From Proteles cristata cristata (lineage: Eukaryota > Chordata > Mammalia > Carnivora > Hyaenidae), in NCBI GenBank assembly GCA_017311185.1, contig JAESUZ010002878.1, forward strand, positions 62,001 to 126,000: a stretch of DNA of 64,000 bases. Direction: 5' to 3'. Made by a program: the position numbers and the translations under genes. This document shows positions 24,421 to 35,330 of this stretch, in pieces (positions within the stretch are counted from its first letter, which is position 1; every line of letters starts with the position of its first letter). The notes under the pieces are model-generated. The model saw nothing but the letters and a program-made list of their open reading frames with translations, had not been told where the DNA came from and did not search any database.

Positions 24421-25690
24421 TCCCCAACTCCTAACCTCTTTCTACCATGCCTTCTGAAACGACCAGTCATCTGCAAAATCCACTTTATCTTCCATATTTT
24501 CTCAGAACATTTCCTTATTCTCTTGTTCCAATAAACCTGTACTCTGCCAGAGAGGTCAATGTTTCTGCAAAGTCTTCATGAGTGGTGACTGCTCTCCATG
24601 CCACTGAAAAGATCTTGAGCAGCTGGATCTGGAAATAGCAAAGCTGCGTTTCCTGTCATTCAATACATCCTTAAGACTGTTTTCTTCTGCACTTCCCTAA
24701 AAGTGTCTGGCCTTAAAACTCTAGTCACTATATTACCATTTATGATATTTATTGATGTAATTTCCCAATACCTGGATTATTAACCCTTATTTTTGGATAG
24801 CTTCAGTTTCTAATTTACCATAATTCGGTTGACAAATTACCTGCCTTTATTTTTGTAATTTTAGTATGCATATAGATAATTCATCCAACACCCTAATTTC
24901 TGACATCTTGAGCCCTCTCCCTGAATGCCCTTTTTCTTCACCCTACATAGGCAATTCACCACAGACCTAGTCCCTCCAGATATCTGCATACCCTTCATCA
25001 TCTCAATTTTATGCATTCCATTGTCTAGCCTTTGCCAGCTAGCTTTTTAGGTCGCTTCCTTCAAGACCTAGGCTCCAACAATCTCTCGAGACCACATGGG
25101 CTGCAAATCTTACTGCACTTCCATTGATCCTCAACCATTTGCTGTCCTCTTGACTTCAGCCATCCTAAACACCATGGTCAATCAAAATATTTCTTTTTTT
25201 GACTTGACTCTCCCATTTGTTTCCCATCTAAACTCACTTGGAAAAAATGCCATTTCTTGATTAAACACAACTGTCTACCTTTATTGATGCATCCTTGCAA
25301 CTGATCAGCTGCATCAACTTATTTGATGGCACTGACCTTTAGGACTTTTAGACTGTTCAACTATCATACTTTTCCATGTTCTTCATCTCCCACTCCCCTA
25401 GATTGTTCCTTTTTGTCTTCTCTCTCCAAACTTTCCTCCCTTCTCCGTAATTTCGGGAAATGTTCTGATTTAACTGTAGCTGATTTTATTTCAACATTAA
25501 AAAAATGTTCTATAGAATCCCACCACCACACAAACCTTCCTATCAGAATCCATACCTCATGATCCTCTTTCTTATTGTTGACTTAATCATCTGCAAAAAT
25601 CATTACGTCAACCCAGTCACTCCATTTATTTTTTAGACTCAATCCTCTGCCAACATAAGTTTTTTGCTCTGGGAGTTTTTTATTCTTTCT
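24421..25690. other. Pyrimidine-rich sequence, possibly further ancient repeat
   Basis: The plus strand has unusually many CTT/CCT runs with scattered motifs but no element I can name. The 79-codon frame at 25323-25562 lies within it and shows no domain. Confidence 0.35.
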
Positions 25691-25900
25691 TCTTAAGTTT
25701 ATTTATTTATTTTGAGAGATAGAGACAGAGGCACTGCGGGCAGGAGAAGAGGAAAGAGAGAAGAGTGAGAGAATCCCAATCAGACTCCACACCATCAGCA
25801 CAGAGCCCAAAGTGGGGCTCAAACTCACAAAAACACGAGATCTTGACCTGAGCTGAAACCAAGAGTCAGACACTCAACTGACTGAGACACCCAGGCACCT
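25691..25900 (-). mobile_element. CAN-type SINE
   Basis: TTTATTTATTTTGAGAGA tail, GAGAATCCCAATCAGACTCC (older body type), GTGGGGCTCAAACTCAC and head ending GAGACACCCAGGCACC. A short TTTCTT/TTA flank on both sides may be a TSD. Confidence 0.9.
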
Positions 25901-25961
25901 GTTTCTTATTATTTTTTACTGATTTTACATTTTGTACTGCTCTCTTCTCAGCAATATTAAC

Positions 25962-25981
25962 TGTGTGTGTGTGTGTGTGTG

Positions 25982-26022
<41 letters not shown>
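25962..26022. repeat. Compound (TG)11-(AGT)13 microsatellite
   Basis: A pure TG run (25962-25983) passes directly into 13 perfect AGT units (25984-26022). Both are uninterrupted and therefore probably length-polymorphic. Read on the minus strand the AGT tract gives the poly-Leu stretch of a spurious ORF at 25866-26072. Confidence 0.95.
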
Positions 26023-26023
<1 letters not shown>

Positions 26024-26024
26024 C

Positions 26025-27175
26025 CTTTTGACAGACTAAGAAAATGGAAAACATAAATTCACTTGATACCATTTTGCCTTGTTAGCACACAAGTTATTTT
26101 CTCCAATTTGCAAAATACCTTTTCATTTTCTTAAATTTACTCAAATTTGGCTCTCAGATTCACCAAAATATAGCTTCAAGTATAGTTTAGCCAATGATAG
26201 GAATATTTTACAACACATTATTCAAAAAAATATATGAATCAGTCATGATGTAAGTAAGTTCAAATTCTAAAAGAGTAACAGACACATGGAAGAAGTTTTA
26301 GTATTGGAGTAATCTGCCTCATCCATCATATATGGCTAGGCCTATAGGGAAGCAAATTATTTGATTTATGTCAAATATCAAAACAAAGAGAATAAAATTT
26401 GAGTATTTATTTATTTATTTACTCTACATTGTTCTTTAGGGCCTTAGGAGAGAAAAAAAATGTGGTCTTATTATCACAATAAACTAAGAAGTGATGTGAA
26501 TTCCTCATTTAATTGAATCATATCCAGGTAGATAAATAAATACGTGTGAGTGTATACAGAGATACACAAAAAACAATTCTAAATATTGATTAATAAAGTT
26601 TCATGAGGTTAGTGCATTAAAAATCTGTGACAAATAACATTTTAAATATAAATATGTAACCTCATTCACAATGCACACACATGCTCTTTACTGTTCAGTT
26701 GCTTTGCGGTTTTCCACAGCCCAGTCTCTCAAAGTCCAGAAATTTATTAACATAAAGCCATCAATCAGAAAATTCTAGTCTCACTTGAGAATGAAAAACA
26801 TAGGTCCAGACCACATTTATTTACATATAAAACACATCCTGCTTTTCATACTGTCATGGTCATCGGAGAGATTGTGATATATTTAGTCAATCATTTTAAC
26901 TGCTCTATTTTTCAAACTACTCAGAATGTAACATTATCTAACTTCAGAATAGTAAATATGATTATTATATGAAATACTTGAATGACAGGAAAAAATTAAA
27001 AAAAGAATTTATAACTTAAAGTTATAATTATTATAGATGAAAAGAAAGCTGTATTTATATTATTAAAATACTTCCGCCTTTCTAAATAGCTTGGGAGTTG
27101 GAAATAATCCTGGTAAATATTCCCATATGTAAAACTCTAGTCTTTCTTCACATTTGTGTATATTTTTGAGGTTTT
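26025..27175. other. Unique AT-rich sequence
   Basis: Only a short (TTTA)n patch near 26405-26422 was noted. Confidence 0.4.
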
Positions 27176-27188
27176 AAAAAGAAGTGGA

Positions 27189-27400
27189 GGGGCGTCTGTG
27201 TGGCTCAGTCGGTTGAGCATCCGACTTCAGCTCAGATCATGATCTCAAGGTTCGTGGGTTCAAGCCCTGCATCGGGCTCTGTGCTGATGGCTAGCCTGGA
27301 GCCTGGAGACTGCTTCGGATTCTGTGTTTCTCTCTCTCTCTGACCCTTCCTTGCTCACGCTGCATCTCTCTCTATCTCCGAAATAAACATTGAAAAAAAT
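27189..27400 (+). mobile_element. CAN-type SINE, full length, perfect 13-bp TSD
   Basis: GGGGCGTCTGTGTGGCTCAG, GGTTCGTGGGTTCAAGCCC, CT-rich body and GAAATAAACATTG tail. Perfect flanks AAAAAGAAGTGGA lie at 27176-27188 and 27401-27413. Confidence 0.95.
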
Positions 27401-27413
27401 AAAAAGAAGTGGA

Positions 27414-30385
27414 TTGGGAACATATTTTAAATTTACGTGTCCACTTAAAATTTAAACTTCCTCATCAAAACTATCAATCCTATCAAAATTAGTATATATG
27501 TAATAAAATATAACATTTTTACTAGCATTGGTTATGGGAATATAGATACACTGGCATAGACTAGGAAAATTGATGTAATATCTATGGCAACTAATTAGAT
27601 GACTGTCTAATAAATCATTCGGTCTTTTAACTGAAAGGCACACTGAGTTCCCAGACATAAACACACAGACCTGAGTTTTCGAAGTTCTAATGAAAAATAC
27701 ATAATTATAAAAGATCTATGTTTTGAAAGAACAGGTCATCTACAAAGGAATGAAAATTGAACCGTCAAAGTCGTCACTAACAGCTTGTTACAACAAGAAC
27801 AAATCAGTGGTAACTGATAAATGTTCAACTGGCCCCATTGCCATTTCCTGTCCTGCGAGAGATCTCGAAGGACAAACCAGAAACATCAATACACAGAAGG
27901 TGAGTGTTCAGGTTTAAGCTCTATGTTCAGATAGGCTCTCTTCCCTAGTTCATTTGCACAGGAAATTGATGAAAAGCAATATGTTTGGATTTTTTTTTTT
28001 TTTTGGCTAAAAATGGTGAAGCGACCACACGAGTCTGCAGAAGCCTGTGACTGTTCTATCACAAACTCCTCCAGGTAACAGCTGCAAATGCTCTGCAGAC
28101 CTCCTCATGGGTAGAGGCAATAGGAAAGGAAGGGCCCCACTTAGCACAACCAATTCAACAGTGAAGGATAAAGGGACTTCTAGAATGCAGTATAGAGCTA
28201 CCAGTGGATTGACCTATTTACCTACTTCAAAATGTGTAATGACTCTGACCAAGCTAAATACGGTAACAAGTATAGAGGAGTTGTTTCAGTGTTTTATTTT
28301 GTTTCTTTTTTCCCTTTTACAAACTATATCTTGTATCGCAATTGCTTATTTTCAACCAGACCAGCGTACATTTGGTATGTGGCAGGGAGGAGCTGGTGTT
28401 GTGTGTGTAAATAACCACTTTTGTTCTTTTCTGTTTTTAAGTTTAGTTTATATATGGTGAGACCACATGGAACTATAATTAGCCCTGAAAGAGAAGACTA
28501 CACATTAGTTAGAAATCCAGAGGTACGTGATATTATGTGAGAAAACTTTGTGAATTCTGTATGTGAAAAGAAAGATATGCAGGTATTTTTGGCTTTTCAA
28601 AAGCAGAAACTGTGGCAGAGACAGCTAGCTAGACATTGGCCTCTAATATCTTCTTTTACAATGTAAGACTATTCAGTTGAACAATGGTCACCAGCTAAAG
28701 AAAACTTTCCCCAATCTCTCTAGCAGCTAGGGAAAGTTCTGTGCTATTGTAATGTAAATTTAAAACTTGTCAGGGTTTTTTCCTTAAGGGAAAGAAGTTC
28801 TTCCTCTATATCCCTGCCTTCCCCATCACTTCACCTGTCATGCATACATAACAGTATCATGGAGGAAACAGAAATGAACATATTGGACCATGAGAACAAA
28901 GCCATGTGTTGAGAATGATGGATAAATGAAACCTAAGTCTGACAATTTTGAAGTTGCTTTACCTCACACTTACTTGAGAAAGAAACTGCCTTTTTTAAAA
29001 AAAATGGATCAATCATTTGGAGTCATTCTGACTCAGCCAACTCCAGTACCCAAACTAACATAAGAAAGTACTCTAGGAAACGTAAAACAAGATTAACAAG
29101 TTTCAAATAAAAGGAAGGAAAAGAAAGTTCCATGAAGAATGTCTTGTTAACACAATTAATCTGATTACATCTATATACTTGAGAAGTTAGAATAGAAAGA
29201 TGTCTCTTTGGTCAAGAAAATTGATTCTCAATCAACAGAATATAGGATATAGAAACTGCAATATTTTCATATGACTTTTCTATACCCCAACATAGACTCC
29301 AAGAAAACCAAAATACCATACCAATAGTTTTAATATGATTATAAAGCAATCTAACTTATGATAACAGTTTTGAGCAGTTGATAAAGTGTAAGAAAGAGAA
29401 AGAATTGAACTTGATAGTTTGGACATGCTCCTTCAAGTGGTTTAAAAAGAAAAAAGACACATGTGTTCTGGAGTCCATTCCTGTACTTAATTATGTCATT
29501 ATATTTACACAGCAATGATACTGACTTCTAAATATACCCAGTTCTGAACATTTTATGCATTTTTATGAAGCGTAGCAACAAAGTTATTATATATTAATAT
29601 CATTCTACTTAAAAATTAGAGAATGTAGGCACACAGCATTCAGGTATTTTTGTCAAGACCTAAATCTGCCTCCAGGAGGCTGTATCCCCATGTTTGTTAC
29701 CTTTAAGAATTGATAGCACGATACGTAATCTCAAACTGGTATATTACATTTTAATTGCTTGCATTAGCATGATGGGGGTAATAATCAAGTTAAACAAAAC
29801 CAAATATTTTAAGGAGTGGTGATTTCTAGAGAACAGACTATCATTTGGCAATTATGGTAGGAGTCCGTTATAATCTATATAATTTGTTTTTGCATGATTT
29901 AATTTTTCTCTTTTACCATGTAGATACATTATTTGTATTAAAACAAAACAACTGTGAAACTCCACGAATAGTTTTCCATTCTGGAAGTTGTAACTGTTTA
30001 TGTGTTGACACTATAATTTTAATCATGCTTTATTGTCACTCATAGTCATAATTTCTGACCTTTCTGGTCTACCTTTCATACACGACAAATACTTTTGCAG
30101 GTTAAATTATGAATTTTATAATTATGCATGTTAAATTATAATCAAGTCATAATATTAAAGACATTACAAATTAAGAGGTGTCATATATTCTTCACTTCAT
30201 AGTAAAACTACTGCTCATGTTTTAATGAAAATATCTTTTTTTTTTTTTAAATCAGAGATATACATTAATCAAAGGTCCTTTTAGGTTGGTCTTTCAAAAA
30301 AAAAAATGGATTTTCCCAAAGCTCCCTGAAAAATGACCAAGGCCAAAGTTAACGGTAATGGTATAACCCCAACCAAGTATGGGTC
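27414..30385. other. Repeat-poor 3 kb upstream of the CpG island
   Basis: No SINE or LINE is recognised across almost 3 kb, in contrast to most of the window. Two open frames occur. A 64-codon frame at 27723-27917 overlaps a consensus donor (CAGAAG|GTGAGT, exon end 27899). A 137-codon frame at 28047-28460 ends in hydrophobic, T-rich sequence. Neither translation is recognised. They may be chance ORFs or parts of an unknown gene. Confidence 0.35.
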
Positions 30386-30888
30386 AGGCCAGGGTGACCA
30401 CGCGAGGCTGTTGCCCAGGCTACCAGGGAAGCGTAAGCAGCAAACCGTGCATGCAGATGGAGGGTGTGGACTTGAACCCTAGGTCTTGGCAGTAGGAGAC
30501 GGGGGGCACGGCGGGAACCAGGACCCTGCTGGGGAGGTGCTGGCCGGGCCTGGGCTCAGCAGGGCGGGGTGTGAGGGCCCAGCTCCCTCCAGAACGAAGG
30601 GAGGAGAAGCAGACCCTCCCGGACGGCGTCCCAGGAGTCAGCGGCGCACGAAGCTCACGCGGGGACTCGGCCGCAGGGCACGTGGACGGGGACCCTCCGA
30701 AGCTACCTGGAAGGCCCGAGCACACTCCCCGTCCTGGGGGCACCGCCTGGGGGCCCTCGGAAGGCTGGAGAGGCCGCATCCCTGGCTCTTGGGAAGGAAG
30801 AGGCCCAAGGGCGGCCTCCGGGGACAACTGGGCCCATGAGGCTAAAATTTGACTCTAAAAATGTGGTCATCAAACGGCCGCTCCCACC

Positions 30889-31068
30889 ATGGAAACCTCG
30901 GAAGAGACTCGGTCCCACGTACCCGTGGCGACCTGGGTGTGTCCCCAGGACGTCGGCCGGGACTCTGTGGCCCCCTGGGGGACATACAACCCGGACCGCC
31001 CCGGGACGAGCCTTTCGGGGTGCAGGGAGACGCAGCCCCCACCCCCACCCCCGGGGGCAGGCGGGTGA
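30889..31068 (+). other. Candidate first coding exon A (unrecognised 59-codon ORF)
   Basis: The ATG lies in a perfect Kozak context (CCCACCATGG, ATG at 30889). The 59-codon frame begins METSEETRSHVPVATWVCPQ and ends in a Pro/Gly-rich stretch, and no domain is recognised. Its stop (TGA 31066-31068) is formed by the donor-like site CGG|GTGAGC, so if spliced after 31064 the frame would stay open into the next exon. CpG-island ORFs arise easily by chance, and this is a hypothesis only. Confidence 0.2.
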
Positions 31069-31346
31069 GCCTGCGCGCGCACCCTCACCTGGAGCCGCGC
31101 TGCCGGCCTCCGCGGGGACACTTCCGGCCAGACGCGCGGGCACGCGGAGCAGCCGCAGGAGGCAACCGCCGACTCCTCGAGGCGCGGGCATCCCGCGGGG
31201 GCGGGGGGAGGGCCTCCCCGGCAGGTGCCGGAGCCCGCCCGGGGTCCCGGGGCCGCACAAGCCGTACCGTCTGCCCCCGGGGGAGGGCCCCGCGGCAGGA
31301 GTCCCTGCCCTTCCGGGCGGTCCGGCTCCCGCAGGCCCGCCCCCAC

Positions 31347-31358
31347 CTGCGCGCGCAG
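31347..31358. promoter_or_regulatory. CG palindrome, NRF1-like
   Basis: CTGCGCGCGCAG is a perfect 12-bp palindrome, followed at about 31377 by GTGCGCGCGCAG. Both resemble the GC-core of NRF1-type sites. Binding is inferred only. Confidence 0.35.
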
Positions 31359-31484
31359 CGGTCCGGGAGGCGGGAGTGCGCGCGCAGCCACGCGCCTCCG
31401 CGGAGCCCGTCGAGCGAGCGATGCTGCCGGGACCGCTTCCGGGCGGCCTCGCGGCGCCGGCTGCGCGAGCCGCCGGAAGGACCG

Positions 31485-31516
31485 GCCGCCGGAAGTGCCT
31501 GCCGCCGGAAGTGCCT
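31485..31516 (+). promoter_or_regulatory. Tandem pair of ETS sites in a 16-bp direct repeat
   Basis: The unit GCCGCCGGAAGTGCCT is perfectly repeated at 31485-31500 and 31501-31516. Each unit carries CCGGAAGTG, the high-affinity core for GABPA/ELK-type ETS factors. A diverged partial unit with CCGGAAGG precedes it at 31469-31484, giving three sites at 16-bp spacing. Tandem ETS pairs are a known arrangement for GABP heterotetramers, and use here is inferred. Confidence 0.7.
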
Positions 31517-31569
31517 GCCGCCGCGGAGCAGGGGTGAGGCGGCCCGGGAGGCGCCCGCGCGTGCGGACG

Positions 31570-31845
31570 ATGGCGCGCGCGTGGCAGGGGCCCGTGCGCC
31601 ACGCGGCGGAAGAGGCCGGGAGGCGCGAGCTACGTGCCAGCGCCGAGCTCCGGAAGGCTCTCGTCTGTGGACGACGCTCCTGGAAGAAAACTTCCTCAGA
31701 GCTCTGCAAGCAGGTGGGGAAACGGAAGGAGGTGATCAAAGACCGTGACCTTGGGGGCGAGCCCGTGCGCAGAAGACCGCGGAGCCCACGGGAGAGACCA
31801 CGGAGGCAGAAGAGGCCTTTCCCGAAGGCGGGAGACCTGACGTGA
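31570..31845 (+). other. Candidate first coding exon B (unrecognised 91-codon ORF)
   Basis: The ATG at 31570 has A at -3 and G at +4 (GACGATGG). The frame starts MARAWQGPVRHAAEEAGRRE, is rich in Arg and Lys, and continues without stop to TGA at 31843-31845, which is part of the donor-like site GAC|GTGAGT (exon end 31841). A second donor-like site, CAG|GTGGGG, lies at 31714. It follows the ETS cluster at a distance suitable for a transcript leader. I recognise no family. It may equally be the first exon of a non-coding RNA. Confidence 0.25.
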
Positions 31846-31873
31846 GTCCCTGACCAGTCCTCGTCCTCGCTGC

Positions 31874-31898
31874 CCTCTCTCTCTCTCTCTTTCTCTCT
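31874..31898. repeat. (TC)n tract at the CpG-island edge
   Basis: Short CT-repeat immediately downstream of the candidate donor at 31842. In an intron it would be unremarkable, and it marks the sharp fall in GC content. Confidence 0.7.
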
Positions 31899-32104
31899 CG
31901 GTTGTAATCTTTTATGTTCTTTATTCTCGTTTTCAAATGAAATTTCTCTTAAGTTTACGAAGCAAAGCACCGTGTTGTTTAAAGGACCCCCATACAAGTC
32001 TTTGGGGGTCTCAAACGCAAGACGCATCTGGGAACCCACCACTTGTGTCCGTGAGATCTTCGAACATCTATGCAGCCCTTTACTCTTGGATGTAATAATA
32101 GAAT

Positions 32105-32430
32105 CTCTCTCTCACACACACACTATATATTTGTATATACATATAGTATATGTACACATATATAGCATATATAGTATATACATAACATATAGCATATATA
32201 GTATTTATTATGTTATATATAGTATATATTATAGTTTATATATACTATATATGTGTATATATAGCATATATATATACATATATACATATGTATACACATG
32301 CACATATATCCTATTATATACTATATATAATCATACACACTATATATGTACATATATATTATATACAATCACACACGCACACTATATATATATATATATA
32401 TGCACATATATACATATATGTATATTCAAG
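32105..32430. repeat. TA/CA-rich cryptic satellite
   Basis: Begins with (TC)n and (CA)n, then about 300 bp of alternating TATATA, CATATA and GTATAT with recurrent ATAGTATAT and ATAGCATAT units. It has strong hairpin potential because most of it is self-complementary. The Tyr/Ile-rich open frames across it (31972-32553, 32210-32506) are artefacts. Confidence 0.9.
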
Positions 32431-34206
32431 GTGGAAAACATGCTTTGTAAGGAGAATTGGAAAGAGTCCATCAATCTATTCCCAAAGCAGGATCTATCAA
32501 GGGTGAAGAAGATAGCTCTCTTAGCCCAGCTGTATAAAGATACCAGCAAATAGGACTGTAGAACAACCCAGAATGTATCACTCTGAAGCCAGGAAGTACC
32601 CAGATCTTCATGTAACAATATAACAATTCATGGTTTGGAACCTAAATTGCTCACAGGGGTAAATATAATGTGTAGACATTGCATATTGATAATAAGTATG
32701 CTAATGCTGTCAGTTATGTTTTAGGTGAAATAATAGTTTGCTCATGATGTCTCACCCAGTAGACTTGTGACTGTTTTAAAGCGTCACCTCTTTTTTCTAA
32801 GATTTGCCTTCATTTGTTTTGGGGTGAATTAAATTACTTTCTTTAGAAATGGAAGGGTAGCATCTGGTTAATTCATCTAAATACAGTTCAGATAGCACTG
32901 GCCATCAGTAATGTTAATTTTTAAGACAAAATAATTTATCATTCTTCCGTTCACTTTGTTTTTGTTCTGTATATATGACAATATATCGATCAATATCATT
33001 ACCCTTTCATGGAAATTTTAATAAAGTTTAGACAAATGAGCAGCTTCAAAAACATTTTAATCCCCCATTTATTCCCTTTAAGGCTGTGTCTAATTTTGTA
33101 ACTGGCACTTGACAAGTCAATGAGTCTTCCTTCCAGCCTGCTGTTAAAATATTACTTTTGCATGAAATTCCCATTGGAATGATATGCCAAGAAATATGTT
33201 TCTAAATTCTTTTTCTACGGTGGAGAAATTACATAGTTTCAAAATATTTAGCTACACAGAAGATGAGAAATTAATTTTTAAAGAATCCACATTATGCTGA
33301 AAAAACAGAATACCATCAATGCCTTGGTACAAGATGCTCACGAGTTTTCATTATCATTGTAGTTTTTCAGACTTTTCATGCAAAACCTGTAAGAGGGGTG
33401 GGTGGACTTTTTATTTTTCCCCTGCTCAGCCATGCTCTTGGGAGGGCAGAAATTTTTCTAATATGTGAGTGATTGGCATAATCATGCCTTGGATGCTGTG
33501 TGTCAAAGGCATGGCCGTGACAGGGGCTGAAACTATAGCCAGATGGAAAATTCAAGACCTCCAAATTATAACAAGTAATTTTAACATGAAATACTTTGAA
33601 TAGCAAGAGCTAGTTTGGGCGTAGAAAAGTAATAAGCAACGTTTTTTCTGGGGAGTAACTGCTTTTCCTGAGGGGGAAAAAAAAAAAAAGGACATTTGTT
33701 TATCCATTCCCCTATGTGTGTGTATAGGGGATTTATGTAGGATCTGTTGGCTTTAGAGATACCCCATCATACCTGATAAATATTCCTAGGAGGGCTGCAG
33801 GTACAAAAAGGGCAGAAAGTAGAACAATTAAAGGCAATGCTCTTCGTGGGGGTCTATAGATCACCTAAATCTTTCATCTCTGAGGCCCTTTATTACAAAT
33901 GCAGAATCTTGGCCAGAACACAGATCTCCAGAATGTATTTATAGGTTGTAATCCATTAAATACTCTTGATTCTTACGACAGAGTTTACCCTTGTGCAGGA
34001 TTGATGATGAGTGTTTGGCCTCCCTATCTGAGGAGTGCTTTTAAGTTTCCTGCAACAGTCACTGAGTTAATGATTTTACATACATGATGTTAATATAATT
34101 TCTGAATATAATTCTATGGAAGGAGTGATTGCAACGTACAGCTCTGTATGGAGAAAAAAATGTTGCTGGTTCAAGGGAAGAGATAGATAATATCAGAATT
34201 AATTTT
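32431..34206. other. Unique sequence
   Basis: No repeats recognised except a short A-run near 33678-33690. The small frames at 33376-33606 (minus) and 33899-34087 (plus) are unexplained and probably chance. Confidence 0.4.
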
Positions 34207-34410
34207 TGTGCCAGCCATTGCCCTACTACTTTCATCTATGTTAACTAAGTTAACCCTCAATTCTACCATAATAGACTCCTTGTATTTCAGATGGGGTAAT
34301 TAAGGCATAGGGAGAGTAAGAAACTTGCTCGTGGTCATGGCACAGCTGTGCTTTAAACTGAGGTGGTTTGTCTACAAACTCTAATATTAAGTACCGCACT
34401 ATGTTATGAA
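34207..34410 (-). mobile_element. MIR SINE, antisense
   Basis: GTGCCAGCCATTGCCCTACT, then AGATGGGGTAATTAAGGCAT, GGGAGAGTAAGAAACTTGCTC and GTGGTCATGGCACAGCTG follow the reverse-complement MIR consensus in order (core 'GAGGAAACTGAGGCACAGAGAGGTTAAGTAACTTGCCCAAGGTCA'). The copy is ancient and diverged. Confidence 0.75.
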
Positions 34411-35084
34411 AAAGTATGGCACTTCCATTAAGGGTCGAGGACTGTGGTTTATACACTTTGTTATGATCACAAAGCCCTCTGGAACTGTAATGCAGGCTGT
34501 GCACATGGTCCCCAGAGAATTGCCGGGCTGCAAAGGTAGGCATAATTTTGCGTGCAATTTTAAGTGGCTCAGATCCCTTAGAGCCCATCCACACACTGAG
34601 TTCATAGATCTCAGCTTATAAATGTGTGCCCCTGGGAACAAAGTACCTACTTTGATGCAAGCCTTATAACTCATAAAAGTTTTCTCATTTCTTTCTTTCC
34701 ACATTTCAGATTTGGAGCTATATTTACCTAACCATTCCAAACCTATACACTGACATGTATTGGGGAAATTATAAATTCCCTAAAATAGTGTCTCTATAGA
34801 ATGGAAGGAACCAATTTGAAGTAAACAGGGGACAAAGGGACTTTTTTTTTTCAAATCCAGGAAACCAAAGAGAGACCTATTCCTCCTACTCACCGCACTC
34901 TAATTTCTGTTGTCTCATTCATGTCTATCTCCATCACTTTCTCTCAGTTGCATTGATGTGGTCTTACCATGGTTTGTATGCAACAGACTCCCCCGTTCAT
35001 GTTCCCCCAGCTGGCTGTAATTTTTATAAAATGATCAAAGCACATTCCCTGCTTTTGTTTTTAGAAAGGACTCCTCTGCAGTGC
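34411..35084. other. Unique sequence
   Basis: Overlapping short frames on both strands (34250-34740) have no recognised motif. The leftmost overlaps the MIR, which argues against coding. Confidence 0.4.
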
Positions 35085-35330
35085 AGGGCAGTAGGAACTG
35101 TGGTGGCCACCACAGCCAGAGTGCCTGAGACCAAATTCCAGCTTTGCGACTTAGTAACCATGTGACCTTGAACAAGTTCCCTAGCCTCTCGGGGTATTGG
35201 TCTCCTTGACTTTAAAGTAGGTGTTATTAAAATACTTTCTATTTATGGATGTTGAGAGGATTAAATAAATAATGTTTTAAGTGCTTAAAATAGTTCCTTG
35301 TCCCTAGAAAGCATGTAATCATGTTAGCTT
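35085..35330 (+). mobile_element. MIR SINE, sense
   Basis: GAGTGCCTGAGACCAAATTC, AGCTTTGCGACTTAGTAACC, ATGTGACCTTGAACAAGTTC, GAGAGGATTAAATAAATAAT and AAGTGCTTAAAATAGTTCC match the MIR layout from head to 3' region. With the antisense MIR 700 bp upstream it forms an opposed pair of ancient SINEs. Confidence 0.85.

Larger units (their letters stand above)
30480..31850. promoter_or_regulatory. CpG island, probable TATA-less promoter
   Basis: About 1.4 kb of very GC-rich, CpG-dense sequence stands alone in AT-rich surroundings. It holds several ETS-type core sites (CCGGAAG or its reverse at 31120-31127, 31436-31442, 31473-31480, 31489-31497, 31505-31513 and 31650-31657). It also has a GC box (GGGGCGGGG at 31198-31206) and CG-rich palindromes. 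Clustered ETS and GC boxes in a CpG island are typical of housekeeping-type or bidirectional promoters. Transcription direction is uncertain. The donor-like sites at 31065 and 31842 favour at least one plus-strand transcript. Overlapping long ORFs in all frames reflect GC richness, not coding. Confidence 0.85.

Noticed and set aside
30420..32042. Many long overlapping ORFs (up to 390 codons on the minus strand at 30870-32042, 299 codons on both strands)
   Set aside because: Stops are rare in CpG-island composition. The frames overlap on both strands, are Pro/Ala/Gly/Arg-rich and have no domains.
31972..32553. 193-codon plus-strand ORF rich in Tyr and Ile
   Set aside because: It is a translation of the TA/CA cryptic satellite.
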